Shown: positions 24,005 to 31,312 of the stretch, piece by piece | How positions within the stretch are numbered: the stretch's first letter is position 1 | Layout: each line of letters begins with the position of its first letter | Virus record (IMG/VR): IMGVR_UViG_3300037247_000040 | Coordinates: 1 to 31,451 of that record | Strand: one strand, 5' to 3' | Length of the DNA stretch: 31,451 bases | Source of the DNA: a virus | Position numbers and translations under genes: made by a program | The notes under the pieces: model-generated | Databases searched by the model: none | What the model was told of the DNA's origin: nothing | Seen by the model: the letters and a program-made list of their open reading frames with translations, nothing else

Positions 24005-24384
24005 TAGATGCCTTCCTTAGTCATCCTTCGTAGCTCGCTGCGGGCAGCGGCACGAAGCATGGGTGACGAAGCCTCCTGTGCAATGGAGCGAAGACTCTCG
24101 GCGCGAGTGCCCATCATGTGGACAGCTTCCTGAGCCGGTCCTCCACCCGGACCTACAGAGAGGCCCTCAGTCGAGGGAAGTTCGTCGCCGCCAACAGCAC
24201 CACTAAGTAGTGCGCCCAACGGATCTTCTGGAGTGGATACTCCCGGTACAGCTCCGGGGCCTGGCGCTTGCGCCTGAGCTTGCTGGCCGGAGAGGACCTG
24301 AGAAAGCCCGGACTCTAGCACAGCTCTGTCGCCTGACTCTGTGCTTCCGGGTTCGATTGCGCGTTGTGTGTCGCGTACTGTCAT
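24004..24384 (-). CDS. Hypothetical 126-aa protein between portal and giant gene
   Basis: Overlaps both neighbours by start-stop fusions (TAATG at each end). The first 80 residues are low-complexity (Gln, Ala, Gly, Pro, Ser), likely disordered, including QAQAQAPGPGAVPG. The last 45 form a helix pair (EAVHMMGTRAESLRSIAQEASSPMLRAAARSELRRM). No family recognised. The composition continues the disordered tail of the portal, so it may have split from it or act with it as a small head protein. Confidence 0.68.
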   Translation of the reverse strand: MTVRDTQRAIEPGSTESGDRAVLESGLSQVLSGQQAQAQAPGPGAVPGVSTPEDPLGALLSGAVGGDELPSTEGLSVGPGGGPAQEAVHMMGTRAESLRSIAQEASSPMLRAAARSELRRMTKEGI

Positions 24385-26177
24385 TATGAAACCTGTCTAC
24401 TGTCTTGTCCAAGGATACCAGCCAGCGGCGGCATTCCTAATCCTGGGGGGGCCTGATCGGCGTTGCCGGGGATACCACCGCGCGCGAGAGACTCGGCTCC
24501 CTGTACGGCCGCTTCCCCTGCGTTCTGTCCGGGGGCAGGCTCGGGCGGAGCCATCAGCGCCTCCACAAGCTCAGCGAGAACGTCATCGATGTCCTTGGTG
24601 TCGTCGTCTGCCAAAATCTCTAGGGCCTTGGCGGCCATCGAGGGGTCGCCGTTCTGAGCCATCGCCATGATGCCAGCCATGACACCGTTCTGCATTGCTT
24701 CGCGCAGGATCATGACGGCCTCCGAGTCGGGGTCCTCTAGGAAGGGAAGCTGGCGCCGCGCAGTCTCCTGCGAAATCAACCCGTTAGCCAGGTTCATATT
24801 GAGTCTGACCTCGATATTTGCGGGGTCGCTCCCGGCGCCAATACCGTAGGTACAGTTGACCGTCCACGAGCCGTCTACATCTTTCTCGGGGTTGTAGGTC
24901 TCAGCGTTGCCCTGGTCGCGAGCATCGCCCACGATGGTCTTGTCTCCGGGGCAGAACTTCTCATCCATTGCCAGGAGGTAGCCGGACACCTTGCTGAAGA
25001 GGGACTCAAACTGCTTGTGAGCCAAAGCCAGTCGAGCGTCTAGCGCACCCATACTGGCCTTGATTCCTCTAGAAGATACGATGGAGGCACCAGGCTCGCC
25101 GGACAACTGCTGGGGGAAGACAGCCTGCTTGGCTGCCTCGTCGCCCAGGCGCGCAACTAGGTCCTTGACATCGAAGTGGGACGCTGGTCCCAGCCTGTCG
25201 ACGCGGCCCTCAGAAGAGCGCAACTGGATCGTGGCTCCGGGGCCGAAGTCTTCGGGGTTGATAGCATCGAAGGTAGCAATCGCCGGGAAGGCGTGCTCTT
25301 CGGTGCTCATGATAGTCATCAGCATGAGGCGGTGCATGGTGCGGAGGATGTGAACCGACTGGTCGAACACCCCGCGGCGCTCGCCGTCGAAGGTCGGGCG
25401 GGTGGCTTCCCATACGGGCACGAAGCCCAGGTCCCACTCCTGATCCACGATCATCATCTCGCGAGCCTTACTGCGGCCGTCCTTGCTCACGTCGACAACG
25501 GCGTACTTGACGCGATCCTTGGTGTACCAGAACCATTCCTCAATGTCCTCGTCGTGCGACTTGCCAAACTTGTCGGCCCACTGGGGGTACATAGCGACTA
25601 GCTCGGCCTTGGAAATCTTGCGGGCAACCAGCATCTCGGTGACGTTGCCCAGGTTGTCCTTCATGACATATGTGTGGCGGGGGTCCCACCGGACGATGTA
25701 GGGGTTGCGCTTCGTCGGGTCGGGTTCCTCAAAGTTCACCCACACACCAGCGACGGCGGAACCGGCTCCGGCGTAGTCGCTCCACAGGAGGGCAGCGATC
25801 TCGGAGACGTTGGAGTTCTCCCACAGCTCACGGACTCGTCGCTCGCGCTTGCGGGCGTTGCCCTTCTCGCTGCGGCGGTCCTTGGCCTTATTGATAGGGA
25901 CGCGGACGCTCGGGAGGATAGCCCCGCCGATAGCCGACCAGTGATTGATTCCCATCTCAATCTGGTTTGCCACGGTAGGCGCTTCGGGCGTACGTGAAAG
26001 GTCAGGCCACTCGGTGTACCAGTCGCCAGTGGCGACGTTGGTCACGACGTTTACGCGGTCTTTGTGTGCTGAGTGTTTTGCGACGAGCCAATCGCGCCGG
26101 TCGCGGAGTTGGCCGAAGTGGTGTACGGCTACTGGTGCGGAGTCGACGCTATGGGGTCCAAGAGATCTAGATGTCAT
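24384..26177 (-). CDS. Portal protein
   Basis: 597 aa, forming the dodecameric channel at the capsid vertex through which DNA enters and leaves. Features match the SPP1/HK97-type portal family: N-terminal NQIEMGINHWSAIGGAILPSVRVPI, a wing/stem region with IVRWDPRHTYVM and VPVWEATRPTFDGERRGVFDQSVHILRTMHRLMLM, then the crown-proximal helices SSRGIKASMGALDARLALAHKQFESLFSKVSGYLLAM. A C-terminal segment NLANGLISQETARRQLPFLEDP is the usual 'G.is..tar..lp..' helix of portals. The last 60 residues are Pro/Gly/Ala-rich. It follows the large terminase by 12 bases with a weak ribosome site, so coupling is likely. Confidence 0.9.
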   Translation of the reverse strand: MTSRSLGPHSVDSAPVAVHHFGQLRDRRDWLVAKHSAHKDRVNVVTNVATGDWYTEWPDLSRTPEAPTVANQIEMGINHWSAIGGAILPSVRVPINKAKDRRSEKGNARKRERRVRELWENSNVSEIAALLWSDYAGAGSAVAGVWVNFEEPDPTKRNPYIVRWDPRHTYVMKDNLGNVTEMLVARKISKAELVAMYPQWADKFGKSHDEDIEEWFWYTKDRVKYAVVDVSKDGRSKAREMMIVDQEWDLGFVPVWEATRPTFDGERRGVFDQSVHILRTMHRLMLMTIMSTEEHAFPAIATFDAINPEDFGPGATIQLRSSEGRVDRLGPASHFDVKDLVARLGDEAAKQAVFPQQLSGEPGASIVSSRGIKASMGALDARLALAHKQFESLFSKVSGYLLAMDEKFCPGDKTIVGDARDQGNAETYNPEKDVDGSWTVNCTYGIGAGSDPANIEVRLNMNLANGLISQETARRQLPFLEDPDSEAVMILREAMQNGVMAGIMAMAQNGDPSMAAKALEILADDDTKDIDDVLAELVEALMAPPEPAPGQNAGEAAVQGAESLARGGIPGNADQAPPGLGMPPLAGILGQDSRQVS

Positions 26178-26189
26178 TTGACACTTAGA

Positions 26190-28004
26190 CTAGCGCCTTC
26201 CGCGTCGTGTTACAACTCCCGGTACTCCGCGGTTCCTCTTGAGGATATCCTGACTCGGCAGCGCCCTGTGAGACTCGTTGGCCTGTGAGTTCGCGAGCCA
26301 GATTGCGATGGCCGCATCCTGGATCTTCGACCACGGGAAGATCATCAAGTCCTCCATGAGGGGGGTGAGCCGTCGCAGGTCATCAGGCCCCGCGTTCGCG
26401 AAGGCCATCAGCCCGGACGAGAACAGCATCTCCATCGCGGCGATGCCATACTCTTCGTCCCACTTGCCCTGTCGACCCCGGCCTGACGTGTGCCAGTCGG
26501 GTAGGTGCGTGCCATACGCGTCGGCTCGGGCGATGAAGGTCTCGTCACCCTTCAGGGTCTTCACGAAGTTGGACTCAACCACAGTCACGTCGATGCGGTG
26601 GTCGCGATACCTCTCCCAGAACTGGTACATGAGGTCGTAGCGGACCCCGGTAGCCCCCAGCCCGCTCCCTACAAAGATGTCGATTACTGTGCGAACACGA
26701 GTAGTAGGGTCAATAGCAAGGAGTACAGAAGCAGCACGGCCAGTGGTGGCAGGATCAACACCCAGAACAAGGCGCTCGTTCTCATAAACGACTCCCATTT
26801 TGCGGTCAGCCCCCAGCTCCAGCGCTTGATCCATGTGCCTCTGAGTGAAGATCGCTTCGTCTTCCTCAACGTCTTCCTGCTGGTAGACCAGTCGCCAACG
26901 GTTAGGATTCTTAACAACAATCGACTCGCGAATGTCTCGCAACCCCATCTGGTAGCCAGTAACTTCGTCCTTGCCTTGGATTTCAGTAGTGAGATCATAG
27001 CCGTCTAGCGTCCAGTAGTCGGGCCAGGAGGGCACTTCGTCGTCGGTGTACTCGTTGAGGATGGCTGGGATGGTGACGGCTCGGAAGAGGCGGTTGTCTT
27101 TCCAGGCTTTCTTCCAGACGCCATAGAGATCCTGTGGAATGAGCCGCGTTCCGTTGACAATCGTTTGCCCTTTCTGGGCGCGAGAACGCGCTTCACTGTC
27201 AAACCAGTTGTCGATACGGTCGCGAGTAAGCTCCGAAGTCTGGTTGTCCTGGACCAGGGCATCATCAAGGATGAGGTAATCAAGTCGCGAGCCATAGATG
27301 AGCTTACCAAGCCCAAGCCCTTGCACCGTAGGATCGCGCTCACCTGATCGGCGGTGCTTGACGAAAAACTGGTCTTGGGACCACTCAAGTCCCATGCTGT
27401 GGGGCGGCTTGAATCCGTTGAAATCTGCGATGAGGTTTTGTGTGGCGTCTTCATAAAGGTGCTCTTCCGATAGGTAGCGTTGGATGCGAACCACAAGGTC
27501 CTGTGCTTTCGATCCGTTCTTGGTCACAATAGCCACGCGAGTATCCGGGTCCTGGGCGATGCGGTACAGCACGTACCACAGAGAGACCAGGGTGGACTTG
27601 CCGGACTCTGGATGCCCCAGGATCAGGACGATCTTGGCTAGGGGGTCGACCAGGGCAGCTTCGATACGCCGCTGGTGCGGGGCCAGCTCAAACTCTGAGT
27701 ACCGTCCCACGAACTCGTTGAACGGCATCTTGGTCAGGTCGGGGTACTCCCACTTGGTCAGCTCTAGGGCGTTGGCCTCTAGTACTGCTGTCTCAAAGTC
27801 CGAATCCCTCTTGCGTGTGGTAGCCCACCATTTGTACGTGAGTCCAAGACGCTCCGCAGCCTGCGAGTAGTTGTAGCCGTGCTCCACCAGGCGCACGAAC
27901 ATCTCCTTGTTCCAGTCGGATTGCTCTGTCGATCCCTTCTTACCTGCGTGCGCGGGCAGCCACACATCGGGCAGTCCTGCGGGCGGTGTCCAGAGTTCAC
28001 TCAC
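26190..28004 (-). CDS. terL: Large terminase subunit with N-terminal helix-turn-helix
   Basis: 604-aa packaging motor: ATPase pulls DNA into the procapsid, nuclease cuts the concatemer. Walker A is GHPESGKST at 130-138; Walker B is LDYLILDD with Asp247 and Asp248 (Asp in place of the usual Glu). The RNase H-like nuclease has Asp417 (LGVDPATTG), Glu477 (VTVVESN) and Asp563 (KIQDAAIA). Residues about 43-70 form a small-terminase-like helix-turn-helix (YNYSQAAERLGLTYKWW). The start is GTG, overlapping the preceding zinc-finger gene's stop (GTGA), with AGAGGA upstream. No separate small subunit was found, so the N-terminal helices may do its DNA recognition. Confidence 0.95.
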   Translation of the reverse strand: MSELWTPPAGLPDVWLPAHAGKKGSTEQSDWNKEMFVRLVEHGYNYSQAAERLGLTYKWWATTRKRDSDFETAVLEANALELTKWEYPDLTKMPFNEFVGRYSEFELAPHQRRIEAALVDPLAKIVLILGHPESGKSTLVSLWYVLYRIAQDPDTRVAIVTKNGSKAQDLVVRIQRYLSEEHLYEDATQNLIADFNGFKPPHSMGLEWSQDQFFVKHRRSGERDPTVQGLGLGKLIYGSRLDYLILDDALVQDNQTSELTRDRIDNWFDSEARSRAQKGQTIVNGTRLIPQDLYGVWKKAWKDNRLFRAVTIPAILNEYTDDEVPSWPDYWTLDGYDLTTEIQGKDEVTGYQMGLRDIRESIVVKNPNRWRLVYQQEDVEEDEAIFTQRHMDQALELGADRKMGVVYENERLVLGVDPATTGRAASVLLAIDPTTRVRTVIDIFVGSGLGATGVRYDLMYQFWERYRDHRIDVTVVESNFVKTLKGDETFIARADAYGTHLPDWHTSGRGRQGKWDEEYGIAAMEMLFSSGLMAFANAGPDDLRRLTPLMEDLMIFPWSKIQDAAIAIWLANSQANESHRALPSQDILKRNRGVPGVVTRRGRR

Positions 28005-28162
28005 TTAATCCTCTTCATGATACGGTTCCTATGGTCTTTGTGGTCGTCTACCTTCAGACAATATACCACACCAGGGACCGCCGTGCGATTAGGTTGGCTC
28101 TTGGATACGAACCCGCACGTCGGGCACGAGTAGTCTGAGGTATTAGCGGCTGAGAGAGTCAC
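28001..28162 (-). CDS. Zinc-finger microprotein upstream of terminase, about 53 aa
   Basis: The open frame ends in a TGA that overlaps the terminase GTG. The segment YSCPTCGFVSKS, then VVYCLKVDDHKDHRNR, gives C13-x2-C16-x18-C35-x5-H41 (or His44), a likely zinc site, with a basic C-terminus (RIMKRIK) suited to nucleic acids. The start is uncertain: GTG at 28162 lies inside the end of the kinase gene, and an ATG further upstream would lengthen the overlap. No clean ribosome site is seen for either. No Trp/Asn HNH core is present, so it is too short for an HNH nuclease. It could be a packaging cofactor; this is inference from place. Confidence 0.62.
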   Translation of the reverse strand: MTLSAANTSDYSCPTCGFVSKSQPNRTAVPGVVYCLKVDDHKDHRNRIMKRIK

Positions 28163-28721
28163 GAATGGCCCCCATGAAGTATGCCTCATCGATGGTGGCT
28201 TCCACCAGGATCTCGACAAGGGCTTTGTCGTGGTCAGCACCAGGGGTGCCGAGGATGTTGATGTCGTAGGCGAAGTTGTCCAACGCGGTCTCGCTAGCAT
28301 GCTCCGGTGGCAGCTCGCCCAGGCGACCCTCGCGAATCGCGGTAGGGGTCAGCACTCTGACGATCAGGCCGCCAGCCTTCTGGATAGCCAGCGCCTCGTT
28401 CGGGAAGCGCACGTCATCGAAGACAATATCCTTGCCCTCCTTGATGTGCTTACGCGCACGCTCCATGCCCTTCTCCATCCAGTAGTCCTCATGCGCGGCG
28501 CGACGGTACTCGGTCCCGTACTGCTGCAAGATGAAACGGATCGCGGGGCTAGTGGGCTTCTCCCACAGACCGGGGCAGCACACTCCCATCTCTGCCTCGA
28601 TCTCCAGACGCAACTCGGCGGCGAAGCTCAGCACTCGGATGTTCTTGTTCATGACGAATAGCTCTGTGGATAGGTGGGTCTTGCCGGACCCAGCCCTTCC
28701 GGTGATTCCGATGATTCTCAT
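28143..28721 (-). CDS. Deoxynucleoside monophosphate kinase (P-loop)
   Basis: 192 aa from ATG 28721, preceded by AAGGA; the 66 extra residues of the longer open frame are not kinase-like. Phosphorylates dNMPs to dNDPs to feed phage DNA synthesis, in the manner of T4 gp1. MRIIGITGRAGSGKTHLS gives the Walker A at 8-15. FVMNKNIRVLSFAAELR is the substrate-side region, ILQQYGTEYRR the mid helix, and IVFDDVRFPNEAL the conserved 'DvRfpnE' strand of phage dNMP kinases, followed by GGLIVRVLTP and HASETALDNF. These last motifs are the strongest support. TGA of the preceding gene sits one base before this ATG. Confidence 0.92.
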   Translation of the reverse strand: MRIIGITGRAGSGKTHLSTELFVMNKNIRVLSFAAELRLEIEAEMGVCCPGLWEKPTSPAIRFILQQYGTEYRRAAHEDYWMEKGMERARKHIKEGKDIVFDDVRFPNEALAIQKAGGLIVRVLTPTAIREGRLGELPPEHASETALDNFAYDINILGTPGADHDKALVEILVEATIDEAYFMGAIRDSLSR

Positions 28722-28722
28722 A

Positions 28723-29112
28723 TCACGCGTCCTTGATTGCTTGCTGTGCTTCCTCAAAGGAGACAGCCTCTTGTGTCTTGTACGTCCACACCAAAACACC
28801 CATCGTGACGGCCATGAAGATCTCAGCGCGAGCGCCGGGACTCTTCTGCCAGCCGTCGAGGGCCACCACGAAGTCGGCCTCCAGCACACGCGCGAAGTCG
28901 AAGCGCATGTACCTGGCATGACTTAGTGGGCCTAGCCACTCGCTCGTATCCAGCGGGCTACAGACTGCGTAGCCTGACTCCCGCAGGTCGCGAGCGGCTT
29001 GGGAGAATGCCACGGCGTTGTGCTCTTCGATGCCGGTCATCGGCCCCGACAGATACACCAGTCCTCGATGCCCGTCGATGGGCATGAACCAGGGTTTGAG
29101 GTTATGCCTCAT
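28723..29112 (-). CDS. DUF4406 / nucleoside deoxyribosyltransferase-like protein
   Basis: 129 aa. VYLSGPMTGIEEHN at residues 19-32 is the signature opening of DUF4406, followed by FSQAARDLRESGYAVCSP, YMRFDFARVLEADFVVALDGWQKSPGARAEIFMA and a last VLVWTY strand. The fold is related to nucleoside 2-deoxyribosyltransferases, where the Glu after 'GA' (here ARAE) is near the active site. A role in nucleotide salvage fits the neighbouring dNMP kinase. The start overlaps the previous stop by 11 bases. The first nine residues may be dispensable if translation begins at the internal ATG of MPIDGHRG. Confidence 0.88.
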   Translation of the reverse strand: MRHNLKPWFMPIDGHRGLVYLSGPMTGIEEHNAVAFSQAARDLRESGYAVCSPLDTSEWLGPLSHARYMRFDFARVLEADFVVALDGWQKSPGARAEIFMAVTMGVLVWTYKTQEAVSFEEAQQAIKDA

Positions 29113-29470
29113 CGATCTCTGCCTGCATGGCCTCGATGTCGGCCACAGTAAGAGCGGAGATCACTAGGTCGCCGTCGACCTCTTTGGTGTCGACACCCGC
29201 ATAGTCTGAGAGCTTCTCAAAGACGCTCTTCTTGATGGTGATCTTCTTGCCTCTACCAGCGACGACTGCCGCCACTAGGAGTTGGTTCGCGTTGGCGAGC
29301 TGCGCCTGGAGCGCGTTCTTCTCACCGATGCTGCCTTCATACATCTGTCTGATGTTGAGGACGGACATGCGCAACTGACCGGCTTCGGCCTGTAGCTCTT
29401 CTACTTGAGCCTTGGCTTTCTTCCAGCGCTTGGTCGCCATGTCTGTGTGCTTTGCTTTTGGTGCTGACAT
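29102..29470 (-). CDS. Coiled-coil protein, 122 aa
   Basis: Starts at ATG 29470, overlapping the previous stop (TAATG) and preceded by AAAGGAG; the longer frame from 29494 lacks such a site. Residues about 15-75 are a heptad-rich coiled coil (KAKAQVEELQAEAGQLRMSVLNIRQMYEG, EKNALQAQLANANQLL). Then a Gly-Arg-Gly-Lys-Lys turn, a strand (KITIKKSVFEKLSDYAGVD) and a short domain follow. No enzyme motif. A small terminase subunit was considered because of proximity to the large subunit, but no helix-turn-helix is seen. Function unknown. Confidence 0.75.
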   Translation of the reverse strand: MSAPKAKHTDMATKRWKKAKAQVEELQAEAGQLRMSVLNIRQMYEGSIGEKNALQAQLANANQLLVAAVVAGRGKKITIKKSVFEKLSDYAGVDTKEVDGDLVISALTVADIEAMQAEIDEA

Positions 29471-29733
29471 TACGTCGTCTCCTTTGGTGTCCATACTAAT
29501 ACCAACGTCCTGGCGGTGGTTTTATTCCCAACAAACGTGTAGCAGCCGAACTTGATGGTCCCGCCTTCGTCCACTTCGTCGTATACATAGGCGTCTGCCT
29601 CTACTGCTTCCGTGCCGTCGCTCTCGCGGCCGTAGGCCGCCCGAATCTCCGTAGGCCACTCACCATTCACTGAGCTGACGCCCAGTACTTGGTGGTTCAG
29701 CATGCCGCCCTTGAAGAAGATCTGCGCCCTCAT
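29470..29733 (-). CDS. Hypothetical 87-aa beta-rich protein
   Basis: ATG at 29733 overlaps the stop of the preceding microprotein (ATGA). A longer frame reaches 29865, but its first 44 codons run over the 48-aa gene in another frame and read as low-quality Arg/Pro sequence, so they are rejected. The product is mainly strands (AQIFFKGGMLNHQVLGVSSVNGEW, AYVYDEVDEGGTIKFGCYTFVG, TLVLVWTP). No ribosome site precedes it, so coupling with the upstream gene is likely. No family recognised. Confidence 0.7.
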   Translation of the reverse strand: MRAQIFFKGGMLNHQVLGVSSVNGEWPTEIRAAYGRESDGTEAVEADAYVYDEVDEGGTIKFGCYTFVGNKTTARTLVLVWTPKETT

Positions 29734-29876
29734 CGTGGTAGGGGGCATTTGTAGCCCCACTCTTGCCATTGCTTCTCGCCAGGGACGGCCACGTACCAGG
29801 TGTGGTAGTAGTCGTAGGGCATCCACGTAGTCCACTCCGTATTCAGGTCGGCGGGGAACCCGCAATCGCAGATCAC
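29730..29876 (-). CDS. Cys/Trp/Tyr-rich 48-aa microprotein
   Basis: Starts at GTG 29876 inside the preceding stop (GTGA) and ends at TGA 29730, inside the next ATG (ATGA). The product begins MICDCGFPADL and ends GYKCPLPR, with many aromatics between (WTTWMPYDYYHTWYV, KQWQEWGY). CxC near the start and one Cys near the end, with His25, could hold a metal ion. Composition is unlike random sequence, which with the double overlap is the main support. No ribosome site is visible. Unknown family. Confidence 0.6.
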   Translation of the reverse strand: MICDCGFPADLNTEWTTWMPYDYYHTWYVAVPGEKQWQEWGYKCPLPR

Positions 29877-29965
29877 AGGAAGAACGTCACGATGGCTGAG
29901 AGCCAGAGGCCCACGGTGAGCATCACCAGGAACAGTACGGCTAGGTCGGTTTGTCTTTTGTTCAT
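29873..29965 (-). CDS. Single-pass membrane peptide, 30 aa
   Basis: ATG at 29965 overlaps the helicase stop (ATGA) and has AGGAG seven bases upstream, a good ribosome site. The short product has a basic start (MNKRQTD) and one hydrophobic helix (LAVLFLVMLTVGLWLSAIVTFFL), predicting an inner-membrane peptide with its N-terminus inside. Such peptides in phages are sometimes holin-like or superinfection-exclusion factors; here only the topology is seen. Confidence 0.65.
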   Translation of the reverse strand: MNKRQTDLAVLFLVMLTVGLWLSAIVTFFL

Positions 29966-31104
29966 TCGATTACTCCTGGTTGTTCCGCGGCCTTGAACTT
30001 GTGCGTTCCTCCGCGCGTGTCTGTCATGAGCAGTCCAGCATCCGCCAGACGCCCAATGCGTGTGTTGGAAGTGGCGAGCTTCTCGTCAGGCTCGGCAAAG
30101 TCGACTCGCTTCTGCCAGCCACCTAGAGCCACCAGGCGAGCCAGCATGTCATTGTCTTCCTTTTGCACCTTGCCCTGCTTGCTTGTACCACGCTCCACGT
30201 AGAAGGCGCCAGCAGATGAGGTCATCTGGAAAGTCACCCCAGTAGTGTACTCGCTGTTGCGGTGAGGGCCAGTACCGAACGTGCGCACGGCATCCTTCTG
30301 CTTGCCCTGAATCCAAATGTACGAGCTGGCGGCGCTCTTGAGGCCCGACCAGCCGCGAGGGCGGTCGTCATCCCCGAGGGACGTGTGATGCACCAGGATG
30401 GTCGCCGTCTTGTACTGGTTGCGAATCTGATCCAGCGCGCCCACAACTAATCCAACCTGGGAGCTGTTCTCATCCACTCCGGGCGTAGCCCGCGCGAACG
30501 TATCGATCACCAGGATGCTCGGCCTCATCGCCTCGATGGTGCGCGTCAGCCTCTTCAGGCTATCCGGCCACGTACTGGCGTCGTCAGCCTTCATGCGCCC
30601 GTCGTAGAAGACCACCTGATCGGTAGTCACCACGAAGTTCTCGCCCAGGGCGGTGTCCTTGCTCGCATACTTGTGGCGCCACGCGTCGTAGCGTTCGTAG
30701 TAGGTACCCTGGCCCTCCAGCAGAACGTACAACACGCTGCGCTTGGTGCCATTAGTAGGGTCATGCATCTGGAACTGGTCATCGAGCCACTCACCCTTGC
30801 CGTCCACCCAGGCCCACAACATGCTGCTCAGGAGGGCGGTCTTGCCGAGCTTGTCGCCCGCGAAGAATACGGTCAGGCCATCCTCTTCCACGATGTTGTC
30901 GATCAGCCAGTTGGGCTTCGGCCTGAATTGCAGGTCCTCCACCAGGTAGCCAGTGAGATAGCCGTCCTCGGTGTGGTACACAGGCTGGACGTGGTTCTCC
31001 TTCGCCCATGCCTCGCGCTCTGCTTCGTCAAAGATCAGCTCGTGCGCCTCGGGCGTCACGTCATGCAGGATAGTGGCCTGCTCTTTATCAAGGTCTAGGG
31101 GCAT
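29962..31104 (-). CDS. RepA-like hexameric helicase / RecA-fold ATPase
   Basis: 380 aa from ATG 31104 (AAAGGA upstream); an in-frame TTG at 31125 is less likely. The RecA fold is complete: Walker A GDKLGKT at 83-89, Glu130 in LYVLLEGQG as the likely catalytic Glu, Walker B ILVIDT with Asp201, His239-His240 in ILVHHTS (motif 3 of RepA/DnaB-type helicases) and RGWSGLKSAAS. This matches the AAA_25/RepA family that unwinds plasmid and phage origins. The C-terminal 60 residues look like a winged helix (DMLARLVALGGW, TRIGRLADAGLL), a likely DNA or partner contact. The gene heads the leftward series, directly downstream of the repeat array. No primase domain is fused. Confidence 0.88.
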   Translation of the reverse strand: MPLDLDKEQATILHDVTPEAHELIFDEAEREAWAKENHVQPVYHTEDGYLTGYLVEDLQFRPKPNWLIDNIVEEDGLTVFFAGDKLGKTALLSSMLWAWVDGKGEWLDDQFQMHDPTNGTKRSVLYVLLEGQGTYYERYDAWRHKYASKDTALGENFVVTTDQVVFYDGRMKADDASTWPDSLKRLTRTIEAMRPSILVIDTFARATPGVDENSSQVGLVVGALDQIRNQYKTATILVHHTSLGDDDRPRGWSGLKSAASSYIWIQGKQKDAVRTFGTGPHRNSEYTTGVTFQMTSSAGAFYVERGTSKQGKVQKEDNDMLARLVALGGWQKRVDFAEPDEKLATSNTRIGRLADAGLLMTDTRGGTHKFKAAEQPGVIE

Positions 31105-31159
31105 TCGATTCCTTTCTTCTCCCAATACAACCTGTTCTGTGGTGGTGGTATTCCCTTTT

Positions 31160-31312
31160 CTACGGAATTTTCCTCTTTCTTAGGGAAAAGCTCCGTAGGA
31201 TCGCTCCGTAGCTTTGTACCGATTCCGTAGGAAAGCCCTGGTCACAGACCTGCCCGGACTACGGAGAATCCACCCCCCCTTATAGGGGGTGGTTCCGTAG
31301 GCGTCTCCGTAG
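31160..31312. repeat. Iteron-like array, seven copies of YTCCGTAG
   Basis: TCCGTAG occurs at 31192-31198, 31205-31211, 31224-31230, 31294-31300 and 31306-31312. Its reverse, CTACGGA, occurs at 31160-31166 and 31259-31265. Every copy has C or T before it, and four of the seven have G after. Start-to-start gaps between direct neighbours are 12, 13 and 19 bases. Elsewhere I noticed only one isolated copy (29648-29654). The array lies 56 bases upstream of the helicase ATG. Binding sites for an initiator or repressor are the natural reading. Confidence 0.8.
31259..31300. other. G+C-rich stem-loop flanked by inverted iterons
   Basis: CCACCCCC (31270-31277) and GGGGGTGG (31285-31292) pair perfectly over 8 bp with a 7-base loop (CCTTATA). 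The stem continues outward across a small asymmetric bulge into CTACGGA (31259-31265) and TCCGTAG (31294-31300), giving 15 pairs in total. It could be a cruciform at an origin or a transcription stop for leader RNA. Confidence 0.7.

Noticed and set aside
28722-28919. N-terminal extension of the dNMP kinase frame
   Set aside because: It runs over the DUF4406 gene in another frame, reads as Arg/Ser/Trp-rich noise, and the P-loop protein begins at MRIIGITG with its own ribosome site.
29102-29470. Small terminase subunit
   Set aside because: It is a long coiled coil with no helix-turn-helix; proximity to the large terminase alone is not enough.
29734-29865. N-terminal extension of the 87-aa gene
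   Set aside because: It overlaps the 48-aa microprotein in another frame, and the ATG at 29733 is fused with that gene's stop.
31160-31312. Possible CRISPR array because of repeated units
   Set aside because: Repeats are 7-8 bases, occur in both orientations and have irregular gaps of under 40 bases; no cas genes.
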